A DNA stretch of 46,620 nt, from NCBI GenBank assembly GCA_013388425.1, contig JACADV010000031.1, positions 1 through 46,620 of the forward strand, in the 5' to 3' direction. Of this stretch, positions 1-8,727 are shown piece by piece. This DNA comes from Thermoanaerobaculaceae bacterium. GTDB lineage: Bacteria > Acidobacteriota > Thermoanaerobaculia > Thermoanaerobaculales > Thermoanaerobaculaceae. The notes under the pieces were generated by a model that saw only the letters and a program-made list of their open reading frames with translations, was not told where the DNA came from and did no database searches. The position numbers were made by a program, and so were the translations under genes. The first letter of the stretch is position 1. Every line of letters starts with the position of its first letter.

Positions 1-45
1 GACGAGTGGGCGGTCGGATTCCCCGGCTCGCCGCTCGCGCCGAAC

Positions 46-1179
46 GTGTTCAGCGAATCGCCGTGCGCGGACGAAGCCGCGGACGTGTTCGAAGCATTGA
101 ACATCCCCGGCGGTCCGATCCCGCCGTTTCCGTTGCTCGCGATCGTCCTCGCGGCAGGGCTGGTGGGGTGTGCCTCACCCCCCTCACCGGACGTGGAGGG
201 CGCCCGCAGCACCCTGGCCCGAGCGATCCGGCGCGTTCGCCCCGCGCACCCGGAGCAGGCCAGCTACCTGGAGCGCCTGGTGACCGCCGCAGAGGTGGCC
301 ACGGCAGGGGAGAAGGCCGCCCCGTTCTGGGCGCGAACACCGGGGCGTGGTACTGCCGCCTGGTTGCGGGCCGCCGTGGCGGCACGGGGGATCACCCACA
401 CCCTCGCCACCGAGCTAAGGGCGGCAGAGGCCAGCTACCGCAGCACATTCCCCACCGTGGCTGCCAACGTGGCCCGTTCCCGCAGCGAGATCCGCGAGAC
501 CGGCATGGGGCGGCGAGAGTCGGCGGCCCTCGAGCGGGCTCTCGTGGAACTGGCCACGGCCCAGCGCCTGGCAGCGGCGGGCGAGTGGGCGCGCGCTACG
601 GAAAAGCTGACCAAGGCCCAGCAGTTCGCAGCGGTGGTGCACGGTAGCTGGGCCGCCCTCCACTCCCGCTTCTCCGACCCCACGCTGCGGGCCCAGTGGC
701 GGCGCTGGGTGGAACTGACCATCGAGGAGTCGCGGGTCGGCGAGAGCACAGCCATCGTCATCGACAAGTTGCGGCGGCGCCTGACGCTCTACTACCGCGG
801 GCTCAAGATGGCCGAGTTCCCTGCCGAACTGGGCGCCAACGGCTTGCGCCGCAAGGAACACGCGGGGGACCGGGCCACACCTGAGGGGATGTACCGGGTC
901 GTCCAGCTCAAGCGGGGTTCGCAGACGCGCTACTACAAGGCGCTCCTCATCAACTACCCGAACGAGGAAGACCGGGCCCGCTTCGCGCGCAGCAAGGCGC
1001 GGGGTACAATCCCACGCCGTGCCGGGATTGGCGGCCTCATCGAGATCCACGGTGACGGGGGCGAGGGGAAAGACTGGACGGACGGTTGTGTGGCCCTCGC
1101 CAACGAGGACATGGACGTGGTCTTTGCCCGATCCCGCATCGGCACACCCGTGACCATCGTCGGCACCTATGAGCGCTGA
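46..1179 (+). CDS. L,D-transpeptidase (YkuD), putative lipoprotein
   Basis: Predicted periplasmic L,D-transpeptidase, a family that makes 3-3 peptidoglycan cross-links or attaches proteins to the wall. The C-terminal third is a YkuD domain. Its catalytic signature reads IHG (His335) followed by DWTDGCVAL with the nucleophile Cys348. A hydrophobic stretch ending in LVGCASP looks like a lipobox, so the mature protein is probably lipid-anchored. The frame is open to the left window edge. GTG 46 is the first start, but TTG 97 would put the lipobox Cys at residue 25, a more normal signal length. The stop overlaps the start of the next gene by 11 nt, so the two are probably co-translated. Function is well supported; the start is not. 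Confidence 0.85.
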   Translation: MFSESPCADEAADVFEALNIPGGPIPPFPLLAIVLAAGLVGCASPPSPDVEGARSTLARAIRRVRPAHPEQASYLERLVTAAEVATAGEKAAPFWARTPGRGTAAWLRAAVAARGITHTLATELRAAEASYRSTFPTVAANVARSRSEIRETGMGRRESAALERALVELATAQRLAAAGEWARATEKLTKAQQFAAVVHGSWAALHSRFSDPTLRAQWRRWVELTIEESRVGESTAIVIDKLRRRLTLYYRGLKMAEFPAELGANGLRRKEHAGDRATPEGMYRVVQLKRGSQTRYYKALLINYPNEEDRARFARSKARGTIPRRAGIGGLIEIHGDGGEGKDWTDGCVALANEDMDVVFARSRIGTPVTIVGTYER

Positions 1180-1864
1180 GCTACCCCCGCCCGCCGAAGT
1201 GGTGCAGGAGCCCCCCCGCTCTTCGCGCTGGGTGCCAGTTCTCCTCGTGGTGCTGCTCACCCTCCTGCTCCTCGCTGCCGGCACCACGCTGGTACTCGCT
1301 CGCTTCGGGGAGGTGGCGGTGGCCGTCCCGCTTCGCCCACTGCCAGCAACCGATGGGGGCGACCCGGTGGCCCTGGAGCAACGGGCTGCCGCCGCTCGGC
1401 ACGCCCTGGAGCAGTGGCGCCCGCGCGGCGTTTACATCGTCGTCGATACCTACCGCAACCGCCTCCGCCTGTACCGCAACGGGGAACTCCTCCGCACTGC
1501 CAGCTGCTCCACCGGCACCGGCATCGTGCTGCGGGATCCGCGGAACGGCCGCCAGTGGGTCTTCGACACCCCCTTGGGGGAACGGCTGGTGGAACGGAAG
1601 GTGAAGAACCCGGTGTGGGCAAAACCGGACTGGGCTTTCATCGAGGAGGGGATGTTGCCGCCCACCGACCCCAACGAACGCTTCGACCCCAACTCGCTGG
1701 GCGATTACGCCCTCTACATCGGAGACGGCTACATCATCCATGGCACGCTGTTCAAGACGCTGCTCGGCCGGCGCGTCACCCACGGGTGCATCCGGCTGGG
1801 CGATGAGGACCTGGAATTTGTCTACCGCCGCACACCGATTGGCAGCCGCGTTTATCTCTATTAG
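1169..1864 (+). CDS. L,D-transpeptidase (YkuD), membrane-anchored
   Basis: Second YkuD-family L,D-transpeptidase (231 aa). Residues about 20-45 form one transmembrane helix that would anchor the protein in the inner membrane. The rest is a periplasmic catalytic domain beginning near VYIVVDTYRNRLRLY. The signature is complete: HGT with His191, then THGCIRL with the nucleophile Cys207. The ATG overlaps the end of the upstream transpeptidase gene. The pair may act on different substrates, since their catalytic motifs differ (WTDGCVAL against THGCIRL), but that is inference. Confidence 0.9.
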   Translation: MSAELPPPAEVVQEPPRSSRWVPVLLVVLLTLLLLAAGTTLVLARFGEVAVAVPLRPLPATDGGDPVALEQRAAAARHALEQWRPRGVYIVVDTYRNRLRLYRNGELLRTASCSTGTGIVLRDPRNGRQWVFDTPLGERLVERKVKNPVWAKPDWAFIEEGMLPPTDPNERFDPNSLGDYALYIGDGYIIHGTLFKTLLGRRVTHGCIRLGDEDLEFVYRRTPIGSRVYLY

Positions 1865-2516
1865 TGTGGCCACGGCGACGCGGGGCGGTGGGACCGAGTC
1901 CGCGCCCCAGCCGCAGGCAGTGGCGGCAGTAGAGCTGGAGGCGCAGCTGGCCAAGACGCCAGCCGTGTACCTGGTGGTGGACACGGTCCGGCGGGTCATC
2001 GACATCAGGGCGCGCGCCCTCAACCTGGACCGGCTGGCGCTCAAGGGGATCGAGGTGGTGGTCTACCAACCGTTCTTCTCCTCCCGCCAGGTCCCCATGC
2101 CGGAGCTCCCCGCCATTTGGACCATCGAGAACGGCCCCGGCGATACGGACCGCGAGACCATCGCCCCGAAAGAGCTGCGCCCCTACTCCAGCGGCGACGA
2201 GGAAGAAGAAGCGCCAGCCACGCCGGTTCCCACCCCCGTCGGACCCACCCCCACCCCGACCCCGGTACCCGAACCACCCGTGCGGTACCGCGCCCACCTG
2301 GACAACGGCTGGGACCTCTGGGTGGTGGACGCCCTCCCGGCCCGGGACTGGCCCAGCCGGTTTGCCGAGGCCGTCCGCGACGGGTGGCGGCGTCTCCACG
2401 GCGAAGAGGTGAGGTTCCGGCCCGCGCTGGCCCTCGCCATGGAGGGGGAGGACGCCCGCCGCCTCCACCACCTCATGCGCACCGGCACCAAGATCCTGGT
2501 GGTGGCCACCCCCTGA
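1839..2516 (+). CDS. Unrecognised protein following the L,D-transpeptidases
   Basis: About 225 aa if translation starts at TTG 1839, which overlaps the end of the preceding gene; GTG 1866 is the alternative. I do not recognise the family. The N-terminus contains YLVVDTVRRVIDIRARAL, which resembles the first strands of the neighbouring YkuD domain (YIVVDTYRNRLRLY), but no His/Cys catalytic motif follows. The middle is an acidic run (DEEEEA) followed by a Pro/Thr-rich linker (VPTPVGPTPTPTPVP), typical of a periplasmic spacer. The C-terminal 80 residues look globular. The overlap with the transpeptidase genes suggests a shared role in the cell wall, perhaps as an accessory protein. Confidence 0.65.
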   Translation: MAAAFISISVATATRGGGTESAPQPQAVAAVELEAQLAKTPAVYLVVDTVRRVIDIRARALNLDRLALKGIEVVVYQPFFSSRQVPMPELPAIWTIENGPGDTDRETIAPKELRPYSSGDEEEEAPATPVPTPVGPTPTPTPVPEPPVRYRAHLDNGWDLWVVDALPARDWPSRFAEAVRDGWRRLHGEEVRFRPALALAMEGEDARRLHHLMRTGTKILVVATP

Positions 2517-2533
2517 GAGCACCGGCGCTCCCC

Positions 2534-2562
2534 TTGCCGGTGTGGCGTGACGGCGATACCAT
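2534..2562 (+). promoter_or_regulatory. Sigma-70-type promoter of elbB
   Basis: TTGCCG at 2534-2539, a 17-nt spacer, and TACCAT at 2557-2562. Transcription would start near 2569, giving a short leader that holds the Shine-Dalgarno sequence GGGAGG just before the ATG at 2581. The -35 overlaps a small hairpin (2520-2542) that follows the upstream stop codon. Confidence 0.5.
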
Positions 2563-2580
2563 CCCTGCGGGAGGCGAACG

Positions 2581-3255
2581 ATGGCACTGTTGCGAGTCGG
2601 CGTGGTGTTGTCCGGGTGCGGCGTCTTTGACGGCGCCGAGATCCACGAGTCGGTCATTACCCTCCTCGCCCTGGATCGGGCCGGGGCCCAAGCCGTGTGC
2701 ATGGCCCCCAACGTGCAGCAACTGCACGTGGTCAACCACCTCACCGGCGAGGTGGCGGCGGGCGAACAGCGCAACGTGCTGGTGGAAGCTGCCCGCATTG
2801 CCCGGGGCTCGATCCGCGACATGGCCAGCGTCGATGCGGCGGAACTGGATGCCCTCATCCTGCCCGGCGGCTTTGGAGCGGCCAAGAACCTCTGCGATTT
2901 TGCCCTCAAAGGTGCCGACTGCCAGGTGCACCCAGAGGTGGCGCGGGTAGTGCGGGCGGTGCACGCCGCCGGCAAGCCGGTAGGGGCCGTGTGCATCGCC
3001 CCGGCGCTGTTGGCAAACCTCCTGGGGACCGAGAAGCCGCGCGTGACCATTGGCACCGACCGCGAAACTGCAGCGGCGATCGAGTCCATGGGCGCGTGTC
3101 ACGTGGACTGCGACGTGCGCGGCACCGTGGTGGATCGGGAACGCCGCGTGGTCACCACTCCAGCGTACATGTTGGCCCAGTCCATCTCCGAGGCTGCGGC
3201 CGGCATCGAGAAGCTGGTCCAGGAGGTGCTGGAACTGGCTCGCACCGCGGCGTAG
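2581..3255 (+). CDS. elbB: ElbB family protein (DJ-1/PfpI superfamily)
   Basis: Cytosolic ElbB-like protein (224 aa) of the DJ-1/PfpI glutamine-amidotransferase-like superfamily. Members have been linked to isoprenoid metabolism and to glyoxalase activity, but the physiological substrate is uncertain. Family signs are the N-terminal VVLSGCGVFDGAEIHES, the loop PGGFGAAKNLCDFA (about 95-108) and the nucleophile elbow AVCIAPA with Cys138. Length is normal. It has a good Shine-Dalgarno sequence and its own promoter, and converges on the downstream TPR gene, so it is probably monocistronic. Confidence 0.9.
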   Translation: MALLRVGVVLSGCGVFDGAEIHESVITLLALDRAGAQAVCMAPNVQQLHVVNHLTGEVAAGEQRNVLVEAARIARGSIRDMASVDAAELDALILPGGFGAAKNLCDFALKGADCQVHPEVARVVRAVHAAGKPVGAVCIAPALLANLLGTEKPRVTIGTDRETAAAIESMGACHVDCDVRGTVVDRERRVVTTPAYMLAQSISEAAAGIEKLVQEVLELARTAA

Positions 3256-3275
3256 CGACCTTCCCCAACTGCCCT

Positions 3276-3306
3276 TGACGCGTCCTGCCGGTGGGCGGGC
3301 GCGTCA
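3276..3306. terminator. Hairpin between convergent elbB and TPR gene
   Basis: TGACGCG (3276-3282) pairs with CGCGTCA (3300-3306). Inside it CCTGCC (3284-3289) pairs with GGCGGG (3294-3299) around a GGTG tetraloop, with one bulged T. This gives a 13-bp stem between two converging genes, so it is a likely bidirectional terminator, although no T-tract follows. The distal arm includes the stop codon of the TPR gene. Confidence 0.45.
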
Positions 3307-6123
3307 GTTGGCCTGCTGCATCCGCGACACCCGATCCACCACGTCCCGGAAGCCGGGGTTTACCGCCAGCACTTCGGCGTAGTGGGCCAGGGCCTGCTCG
3401 CGGTTTCCGGCCATCTCGTAAATCCGCCCCAGCTCGTAGCGGATGCCCAGCTCTGCCTCGGGGGTCATGGCCGGGTCCTGGAGCGTCTTCGTGTACCAGG
3501 CGGCAGCCTCGTCGAGGAGCCCCTTCTCCGCATAGCAACCGGCGATGAGCGAGCCCGCCTCGATGGCATACTCCGGCGACTTCACCGCGAGCTGGAACTC
3601 GCCGATGGCCTCGTCGAGCAGCCCCATCTCCCGGTAGGCGATACCCAGGTTGAAGTGGGTGTCGAAGTCCTCCTCGCTCAACTGCGCGGCAACACCCTTC
3701 TGGAACTCTCGGAACAGCTCCTCGATGGAGACGTCCACCGCGCTCCCCTTGCCCCGCGCCTCGGCCACCAGCTCCTCGTCCGCCAGCTCCTGCTCCAGCT
3801 CCCGAGCAAGGTCGAAGAACTGTTCCTCCTCCGAGAACAGCTCGGCGGCCGAGCCTTCCTTGGGCGGCGCTGGCTTCTCCTCCCACCCACGCGCCTTAAG
3901 CAGGGCGCGGCGGGAAGCAACTTCCGCGTGACCGGGGTACTCCGCTTCGATCCTGCCGAGCTGCCTGGCCGCCTCGTCCAGCAGCCCCTGCTGGATGAAG
4001 AAATCCACCTCGCGCAGCTGACTCTCGTCAGGCCCCGCCAGCACCTCGCCGATGTCCACGAGCTCCACTGGCGCGGGCACCGGCTCGGGCGCTGGAGCTG
4101 GCGGTGGCACCGGCGGCGAGGGGGGGACAGCGGCGCCGCCTGCCAGCAGGGAATCGAAGGAAAACTCTACCGCCGCCGGCTCGCCCTGTTGCCGAGCCGG
4201 TGGCTTGGCGGCTCCACCCCCTTTGGTGGCGGGGGCGGGCGCGGGCCGCAGCCCGATGATCGCCTCGAGATCGTCCAGTTTGGCCTGGGGGACCGGCTTC
4301 TTGCCCGGAGGTCGCGGCGCGGGAGCAGGCGGAGGAGGCGGCGACTTGAGCAGCGCATCGATCGCCTCCAACTCCGGTACGGGGACACTCACCGGGCGGG
4401 AGGGCGTGGCAGCGACTGGCCGCGGGGGCGAAACCCCGCCGTCCTTCTCCGCCGCGGCCAGCACCGACTCCACCGGCGGCAGTTCGATGGGTGGAATCTC
4501 CACCTCGGCGCCCAAAGGCTCAGGTTCTGGCAGCTCCTCCAGGAGTTCCCTGGCCGCCTCACCCTCCGCCTCCAGCGCCACCACCTCCCCAGCCCCAAGA
4601 CTAGCGAGGAGTTTGCGCCCCTCCTCGTGGGTGGGGTCGAGGGAGAGCAACCGATGCAGGTGCGCCACGGCCTTTTCTGTGAGTCCGTACTTGGCAAACA
4701 CCACGGCTTCGGTGAACAGCTCCTCGGCGCTGGTCCCCCCCACCACCTCCTCGGGCACGGGGGGCGCCGCCACAGGCTCCGGCTCCCTGGGCGGCGGTAC
4801 CGGCTCCGGCGGCGGCGCCTCGGCGAGCGGGGGAATCGGGGCCATCTGCTCGGGCACGACCAAGGCCTGCTCCAGGTCCAGCTCAACGACTTCGAACTCG
4901 TCGCTGACTGCACCGGTCTTGGCTTCGGCCGGCGGTGCCCCTTGGGCCTCTGTTGGTTCGCCCAGCTGCGCCAGGCGGTCGCGAAACAGCCGGTTGGCGG
5001 GATCCGCTGCCGCCAGGTTGCGGTAGAGGGGGCGCGCCGCGTCGTGCCGACCGGCCCGGAAGTAGGCATCGGCCAGCGCCGCCTCGATACCAGCCACCAT
5101 GTCGGGGTCGTCGCGGCGATCGAACACCTTGAGTGCCCGCTCCAGCACGTCGATATCGCTGGGCACCGAGCGCAGCAGCCGCTTGACGAGCGCCGCTGCC
5201 CGGGCCGTGTCCCCCCCCGAGACCAGCCGGTCGATGGCGGGCACAAGGTGCTCCTTGGCCACTTCCGACTCGCCGACCCGCAGCATCACGTCGCCGTAGA
5301 GCTGGACCACATCGGTGCGGGAGCCCACCTCGGAGAGCAGGCCCTCCAGCATCTGCCGCGCCGCCTTGAGGTCACCCACCTCGGCAAGCGCCCTGGCCGT
5401 AGCCCGCTGCAGGTCCACGTCGGGCCGCCCGGCAGCCAGCGCGCGTCGCCCCAGCTCAGCCGCTTCGGCAGCGTGCCCGCCGCTCACCAGCGCATCCAGG
5501 CAGGGGGCGAGGAAGCCCAGGCTGGAGGGGCGAAGATCCAGCGCCCGGTGGTAGAGCTTCACCGCCTCGTCCAAGAGGCCTCGCATGAGGAGCGTCTTGC
5601 CGAGAGAGTCGATCTCGGCCATGGCCTCCTCGGTGGCGCCTAGCTGCGTCAGGAGGTCGATCAGCTTGCCGCGCACCTGGAAGTTGGCCGGCTCCAACTC
5701 CCCCAGGCGCCGGTACACCCGCACCGCCTCGTCGGGCTGCTTGGAGCGCAGGAACCAGTCCGCCAGGGTCAGGAGCTGCTGCCGGCCCTCGATGGCCAAC
5801 CCCTGCTTGAAGTACAAATCGGCCAGCTTCTCGTACACGTCGGTCCGCTGCGGATCCAAGCGGTTGATCTTCTTGTAGATGGCAATCGACTTGACGAAGA
5901 AACCGTCCTGCGCAAAGTGGTCGGCCACCCGTTCGTACGCTTCGATGGCCTCGGGGATCCGGTTGGCCCTGGCCAGCAGATCGCCCAGACGGTTCAGGGT
6001 GTTGGGGTCGTTGGGGTTCTGCTCCAGGGCGGTGCGGTACAGGCGCACGGCTTGATCGAGCTTGCCCCGCGAGACAAGTTTCTCGGCCTCCTGGAGGATC
6101 TGGTCGCGCTTCACCGTCGCCAT
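3304..6123 (-). CDS. Large tetratricopeptide repeat protein
   Basis: A 939-aa protein built from TPR helical repeats, so a likely scaffold for protein-protein interaction. The start [17 protein letters not shown] is chosen because its ATG overlaps the rnhB stop as TGATG. Residues 5 to about 400 are TPRs (for example RLYRTALEQNPNDPNTLNRL). Then comes a long low-complexity Pro/Glu/Ala region interrupted by isolated TPRs, and a last TPR block at about 810-930 (THFNLGIAYREMGLLDEAIG). No signal peptide or transmembrane segment is visible. It lies last in the rnhB operon. TPR proteins of this layout occur in gliding and predatory bacteria, but the partner cannot be read from sequence. Confidence 0.88.
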   Translation of the reverse strand: MATVKRDQILQEAEKLVSRGKLDQAVRLYRTALEQNPNDPNTLNRLGDLLARANRIPEAIEAYERVADHFAQDGFFVKSIAIYKKINRLDPQRTDVYEKLADLYFKQGLAIEGRQQLLTLADWFLRSKQPDEAVRVYRRLGELEPANFQVRGKLIDLLTQLGATEEAMAEIDSLGKTLLMRGLLDEAVKLYHRALDLRPSSLGFLAPCLDALVSGGHAAEAAELGRRALAAGRPDVDLQRATARALAEVGDLKAARQMLEGLLSEVGSRTDVVQLYGDVMLRVGESEVAKEHLVPAIDRLVSGGDTARAAALVKRLLRSVPSDIDVLERALKVFDRRDDPDMVAGIEAALADAYFRAGRHDAARPLYRNLAAADPANRLFRDRLAQLGEPTEAQGAPPAEAKTGAVSDEFEVVELDLEQALVVPEQMAPIPPLAEAPPPEPVPPPREPEPVAAPPVPEEVVGGTSAEELFTEAVVFAKYGLTEKAVAHLHRLLSLDPTHEEGRKLLASLGAGEVVALEAEGEAARELLEELPEPEPLGAEVEIPPIELPPVESVLAAAEKDGGVSPPRPVAATPSRPVSVPVPELEAIDALLKSPPPPPAPAPRPPGKKPVPQAKLDDLEAIIGLRPAPAPATKGGGAAKPPARQQGEPAAVEFSFDSLLAGGAAVPPSPPVPPPAPAPEPVPAPVELVDIGEVLAGPDESQLREVDFFIQQGLLDEAARQLGRIEAEYPGHAEVASRRALLKARGWEEKPAPPKEGSAAELFSEEEQFFDLARELEQELADEELVAEARGKGSAVDVSIEELFREFQKGVAAQLSEEDFDTHFNLGIAYREMGLLDEAIGEFQLAVKSPEYAIEAGSLIAGCYAEKGLLDEAAAWYTKTLQDPAMTPEAELGIRYELGRIYEMAGNREQALAHYAEVLAVNPGFRDVVDRVSRMQQAN

Positions 6124-6758
6124 CAGCCGGTCGCTCGCCCCGAATTCAATGCTAACACACGCACCGGCGCAAAACTGCGGCGGTGCAGCGGAGAGGGACC
6201 CAGACACCGGAGCGCCTCCAGGTGCTCCGCCGTGCCGTACCCCTTGTTCCGGTCCCAACCAAAGGCCGGGTAGCGCTTAGCCAACTGCACCATGAGCTCG
6301 TCCCGCGCCACCTTGGCGAGGATGGAGGCAGCGGCCACACACTGGTAGCGGCCATCGGCGCGAATCTCGGCGAACACCGGCACGGCGAGAGTGGTGGGCG
6401 CCAGGGCGTCGCACACCACGCACGCTGGCGGTGGCGATAGGGCGTTCACCGCCCGTGCCATGGCGGTGCGGGTCGCCGCGACAATGCCCATGCTGTCGAT
6501 CTCTTCGACGCTGCACTGGGCCACTGACCAGGCCACGGCAGTGTCCCGGACTTGTCTCGCCAGTCGCTGGCGGCGGGCGGCCGAGAGCAGCTTGGAATCG
6601 TCGAGGCCAACTGGCAGGCGCGCCCGATCCAGCACCACCGCCGCCACGAAAAGCGGCCCTGCGAGCGCACCGCGCCCCACTTCGTCAACGCCCGCCACAG
6701 GCCCAAACCGCGATGCGAGCAGCTCGTCGAGCACCCCGTCGGGAGGCCGATGCCTCAC
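6123..6758 (-). CDS. rnhB: Ribonuclease HII
   Basis: Endonuclease that cuts the RNA strand of RNA-DNA hybrids and removes misincorporated ribonucleotides from DNA. The metal-binding catalytic residues are present: Asp25-Glu26 in [13 protein letters not shown], Asp117 in VVCDALAP and Asp153 in ILAKVARD. The 211-aa length is normal. Translation starts at a GTG overlapping the rplS stop (GTGA) and ends in a TGATG overlap with the TPR gene, so the three are translationally coupled. The position after rplS is a widely conserved arrangement. Confidence 0.95.
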   Translation of the reverse strand: MRHRPPDGVLDELLASRFGPVAGVDEVGRGALAGPLFVAAVVLDRARLPVGLDDSKLLSAARRQRLARQVRDTAVAWSVAQCSVEEIDSMGIVAATRTAMARAVNALSPPPACVVCDALAPTTLAVPVFAEIRADGRYQCVAAASILAKVARDELMVQLAKRYPAFGWDRNKGYGTAEHLEALRCLGPSPLHRRSFAPVRVLALNSGRATG

Positions 6759-7102
6759 CGCGGGCGGTAATCCTCCTCCAGACGTGCCGCCTTGCCGCGC
6801 AGGTCACGGAGGAAGTAAAGCTTGGCCCGCCGCACCTTGCCGTGCCGGACCACCTCGATCTTCTCCAGGTTGGGCGAGTGCACGGGGAAGACACGCTCCA
6901 CACCGACGCCGTAGGACACCTTGCGCACCGTGAAGCTCTCCCGCACGCCACCACCGCGCCGGCCGATCACCACCCCCTCGAACACCTGGATGCGTTCCTT
7001 CTCGCCCTCGCGCACCTTGACGTGGACCCGCACCGTATCGCCCGGCCCGAAATCGGGTATGTCGCTGCGCATCTGCTCGCGCTCGAGTTCGTGTAGATCC
7101 AT
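6755..7102 (-). CDS. rplS: 50S ribosomal protein L19
   Basis: Large-subunit protein at the 30S-50S interface (115 aa, normal length). Typical family segments are [32 protein letters not shown] and [18 protein letters not shown]. It follows trmD after 74 nt, which hold a near-consensus -10 element, so L19 probably has an internal promoter in addition to operon read-through. Confidence 0.97.
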   Translation of the reverse strand: MDLHELEREQMRSDIPDFGPGDTVRVHVKVREGEKERIQVFEGVVIGRRGGGVRESFTVRKVSYGVGVERVFPVHSPNLEKIEVVRHGKVRRAKLYFLRDLRGKAARLEEDYRPR

Positions 7103-7145
7103 CTGTCCCTCCAGCCTTCAGCCGCCCGACGGGCGCAGGCAAGGA

Positions 7146-7174
7146 ATTATACACGCCTAACGGCGCTGGGGGAA
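7146..7174 (-). promoter_or_regulatory. Internal promoter before rplS
   Basis: On the minus strand a perfect TATAAT (7151-7146) lies 17 nt after a weak -35, TTCCCC (7174-7169). It falls between the trmD stop and the rplS start. Such an AT-rich hexamer is rare in this sequence. It would let rplS-rnhB-TPR be expressed independently of ffh-trmD. A small hairpin, CGCCCG-A-CGGGCG (7123-7135), sits in the leader. Confidence 0.55.
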
Positions 7175-7176
7175 CC

Positions 7177-7941
7177 TCATTCCTCCTCGCCGGGAGGCGG
7201 GGTCCCCAGCTCGCGGGCAAGACCCTGCAGCACCTCCCGGGTCTCTTCGGCAAGGCGGGACCAGTGGCGCCGGATCAGGTCGGGGCGGCGCTGGAGCGTG
7301 GCCCGAGCAGACTCCTGGAGCCGCCATCGGCGAATGGCTTCGTGGTTCCCCGACAGGAGCACCTCGGGCACGGCCCGCCCCTCGAAAACCCGCGGGCGAG
7401 TGTACACGGGGTAGTCCAGCAGTCCAGCGGCAAAGGAATCCTCGGCCACCGAGCGCGGGTCGCCCACCACACCGGGGAGGTAACGGGATAAGGCGTCGAG
7501 CAGCAGCAGCGCTGGCAACTCGCCCCCCGATACCACGAAGTCCCCTACGGAAACGGTATCCGCCTCCAGGAGCTCGAAGACCCGTTCGTCGAACCCCTCG
7601 TACCGCCCGCACACGAAGATGAGGCGCGATTCCCTCGCCAGATCCCGGGCCACCTCGTCGGAAAAGACGCGCCCGCGGGGGTCGGGGACGACCACGTGGG
7701 CAGCACCGCCCGAGCCGGCCACCTCCCGCACGGCCCTCACCACCACCGGCGCCATCAGCACCATGCCGGGCCCTCCGCCAAAGGGCTCGTCGTCCACCTG
7801 ACCGTAGCGGTTGATGGCCCAGCGGCGCAGGTCGTGCACGTGCACGTCCAGGATCCCCGCCACCGCCGCACGCCCCAGCACGCCCACCGCCACGTACGCC
7901 TCCACCGGTGAGGGGAACAGCGTCAGGATGTCACAGCGCAT
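7177..7941 (-). CDS. trmD: tRNA (guanine-N1)-methyltransferase
   Basis: SPOUT-class enzyme that uses S-adenosylmethionine to make m1G37 in tRNAs, preventing +1 frameshifting. The start MRCDILTLFP overlaps the rimM end by 11 nt. Knot-forming motifs are visible: FGGGPGM at about 54-60, then CGRYEGFDER, VSVGDFVVSGGELPAL and SRYLPGVVGD. Length (254 aa) is normal. The C-terminal tail is Pro/Glu-rich (TPPPGEEE). It sits in the conserved rimM-trmD-rplS order. Confidence 0.96.
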   Translation of the reverse strand: MRCDILTLFPSPVEAYVAVGVLGRAAVAGILDVHVHDLRRWAINRYGQVDDEPFGGGPGMVLMAPVVVRAVREVAGSGGAAHVVVPDPRGRVFSDEVARDLARESRLIFVCGRYEGFDERVFELLEADTVSVGDFVVSGGELPALLLLDALSRYLPGVVGDPRSVAEDSFAAGLLDYPVYTRPRVFEGRAVPEVLLSGNHEAIRRWRLQESARATLQRRPDLIRRHWSRLAEETREVLQGLARELGTPPPGEEE

Positions 7942-8461
7942 CGCCGTCGAAAAGCCCTGCCGGCGGATCGAGGATGACAGCCCCGCCCGGCAAATCCACG
8001 CGCACGACGATGGGGGAGCAGAACGGCACCAGGACCTCCTGCCCCGCCACCGCAACGCGCAACAGGTGGCCGCCACCGTATTCGGCAAACCCCAGCGCCT
8101 GGCCGAGCCTCGTGCCGCTGGTGTCAAGGCAGACGAGCCCGGCAATCTCGTGTTCGTAGTAATAGGTTGGCGGCAGCTCGCTGCGCTCCTGGGCCGGCAG
8201 GAACAGCCACTGCTCGCGCAGCGACTCGGCAGCTTGTCGATCCTCGATCCCCTCCAGGAGGAGGAGCCACAGCCCCTTATGGGTGCGCACGCGGCGCACC
8301 GTGCAGAACCGCTCGGGCTCCACGGCCCCGATGCCCACCGTGATTCCTGCCGTGAGGCGTTCCGGGAAGTCGCTGTGGACTTCGGCGGTGATCTCGCCGT
8401 GGATGCCGTGGGGTCGGCGCACGAAGGCAACGGCCAGCCACCCCTGGGCGGGGTGGGCCAT
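7931..8461 (-). CDS. rimM: Ribosome maturation factor RimM
   Basis: 16S rRNA processing factor that binds S19 and helps mature the 30S head (176 aa). The N-terminal beta-barrel begins VAFVRRPHGIHGEI, matching the family signature of GRI.-HG.-GE type. The PRC-barrel half includes YYYEHEIAGLVCLDTSG and the closing VPFCSPIVVRVDLPGG. It overlaps trmD and starts just after khpA, consistent with one transcript. Confidence 0.93.
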   Translation of the reverse strand: MAHPAQGWLAVAFVRRPHGIHGEITAEVHSDFPERLTAGITVGIGAVEPERFCTVRRVRTHKGLWLLLLEGIEDRQAAESLREQWLFLPAQERSELPPTYYYEHEIAGLVCLDTSGTRLGQALGFAEYGGGHLLRVAVAGQEVLVPFCSPIVVRVDLPGGAVILDPPAGLFDGDAL

Positions 8462-8464
8462 CGC

Positions 8465-8695
8465 CTATTCCAGGATCTCGAGCACGAAGCGCTTGCGCAC
8501 CTTCATGCCCGCAGCCGCCAGGATCGTGCGCATGGCCCGCGCCGTCTTGCCCTGCTTGCCGATGACCTTGCCCAGGTCCTCGGGTGCCACGCGCAGCTCC
8601 AGCACCGTGGTCTGCTCGCCCTCCACCTCTTTCACCTGGACTCTGTCAGGCTGATCCACCAGCGCCTTGGCGATGTTCTCGACGAGCTGTCTCAT
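8465..8695 (-). CDS. khpA: KH-domain RNA-binding protein KhpA
   Basis: Small single KH-domain RNA-binding protein (76 aa). The GXXG loop is in [20 protein letters not shown]. KhpA proteins bind many transcripts, often with KhpB, and affect cell division and envelope genes in some bacteria. The position between rpsP and rimM is the classic one. Length is normal. Confidence 0.93.
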   Translation of the reverse strand: MRQLVENIAKALVDQPDRVQVKEVEGEQTTVLELRVAPEDLGKVIGKQGKTARAMRTILAAAGMKVRKRFVLEILE

Positions 8696-8727
8696 TTCGA
8701 GTCTCCTCCGGTCTCAACTGGGAAGTC

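Noticed and set aside
3382-5643. A 753-codon open frame on the plus strand opposite the TPR gene
   Set aside because: It is an antisense shadow. The product is Leu/Arg/His/Gly-rich with no recognisable domain, while the minus-strand frame encodes clear TPR repeats. High GC keeps such frames open.
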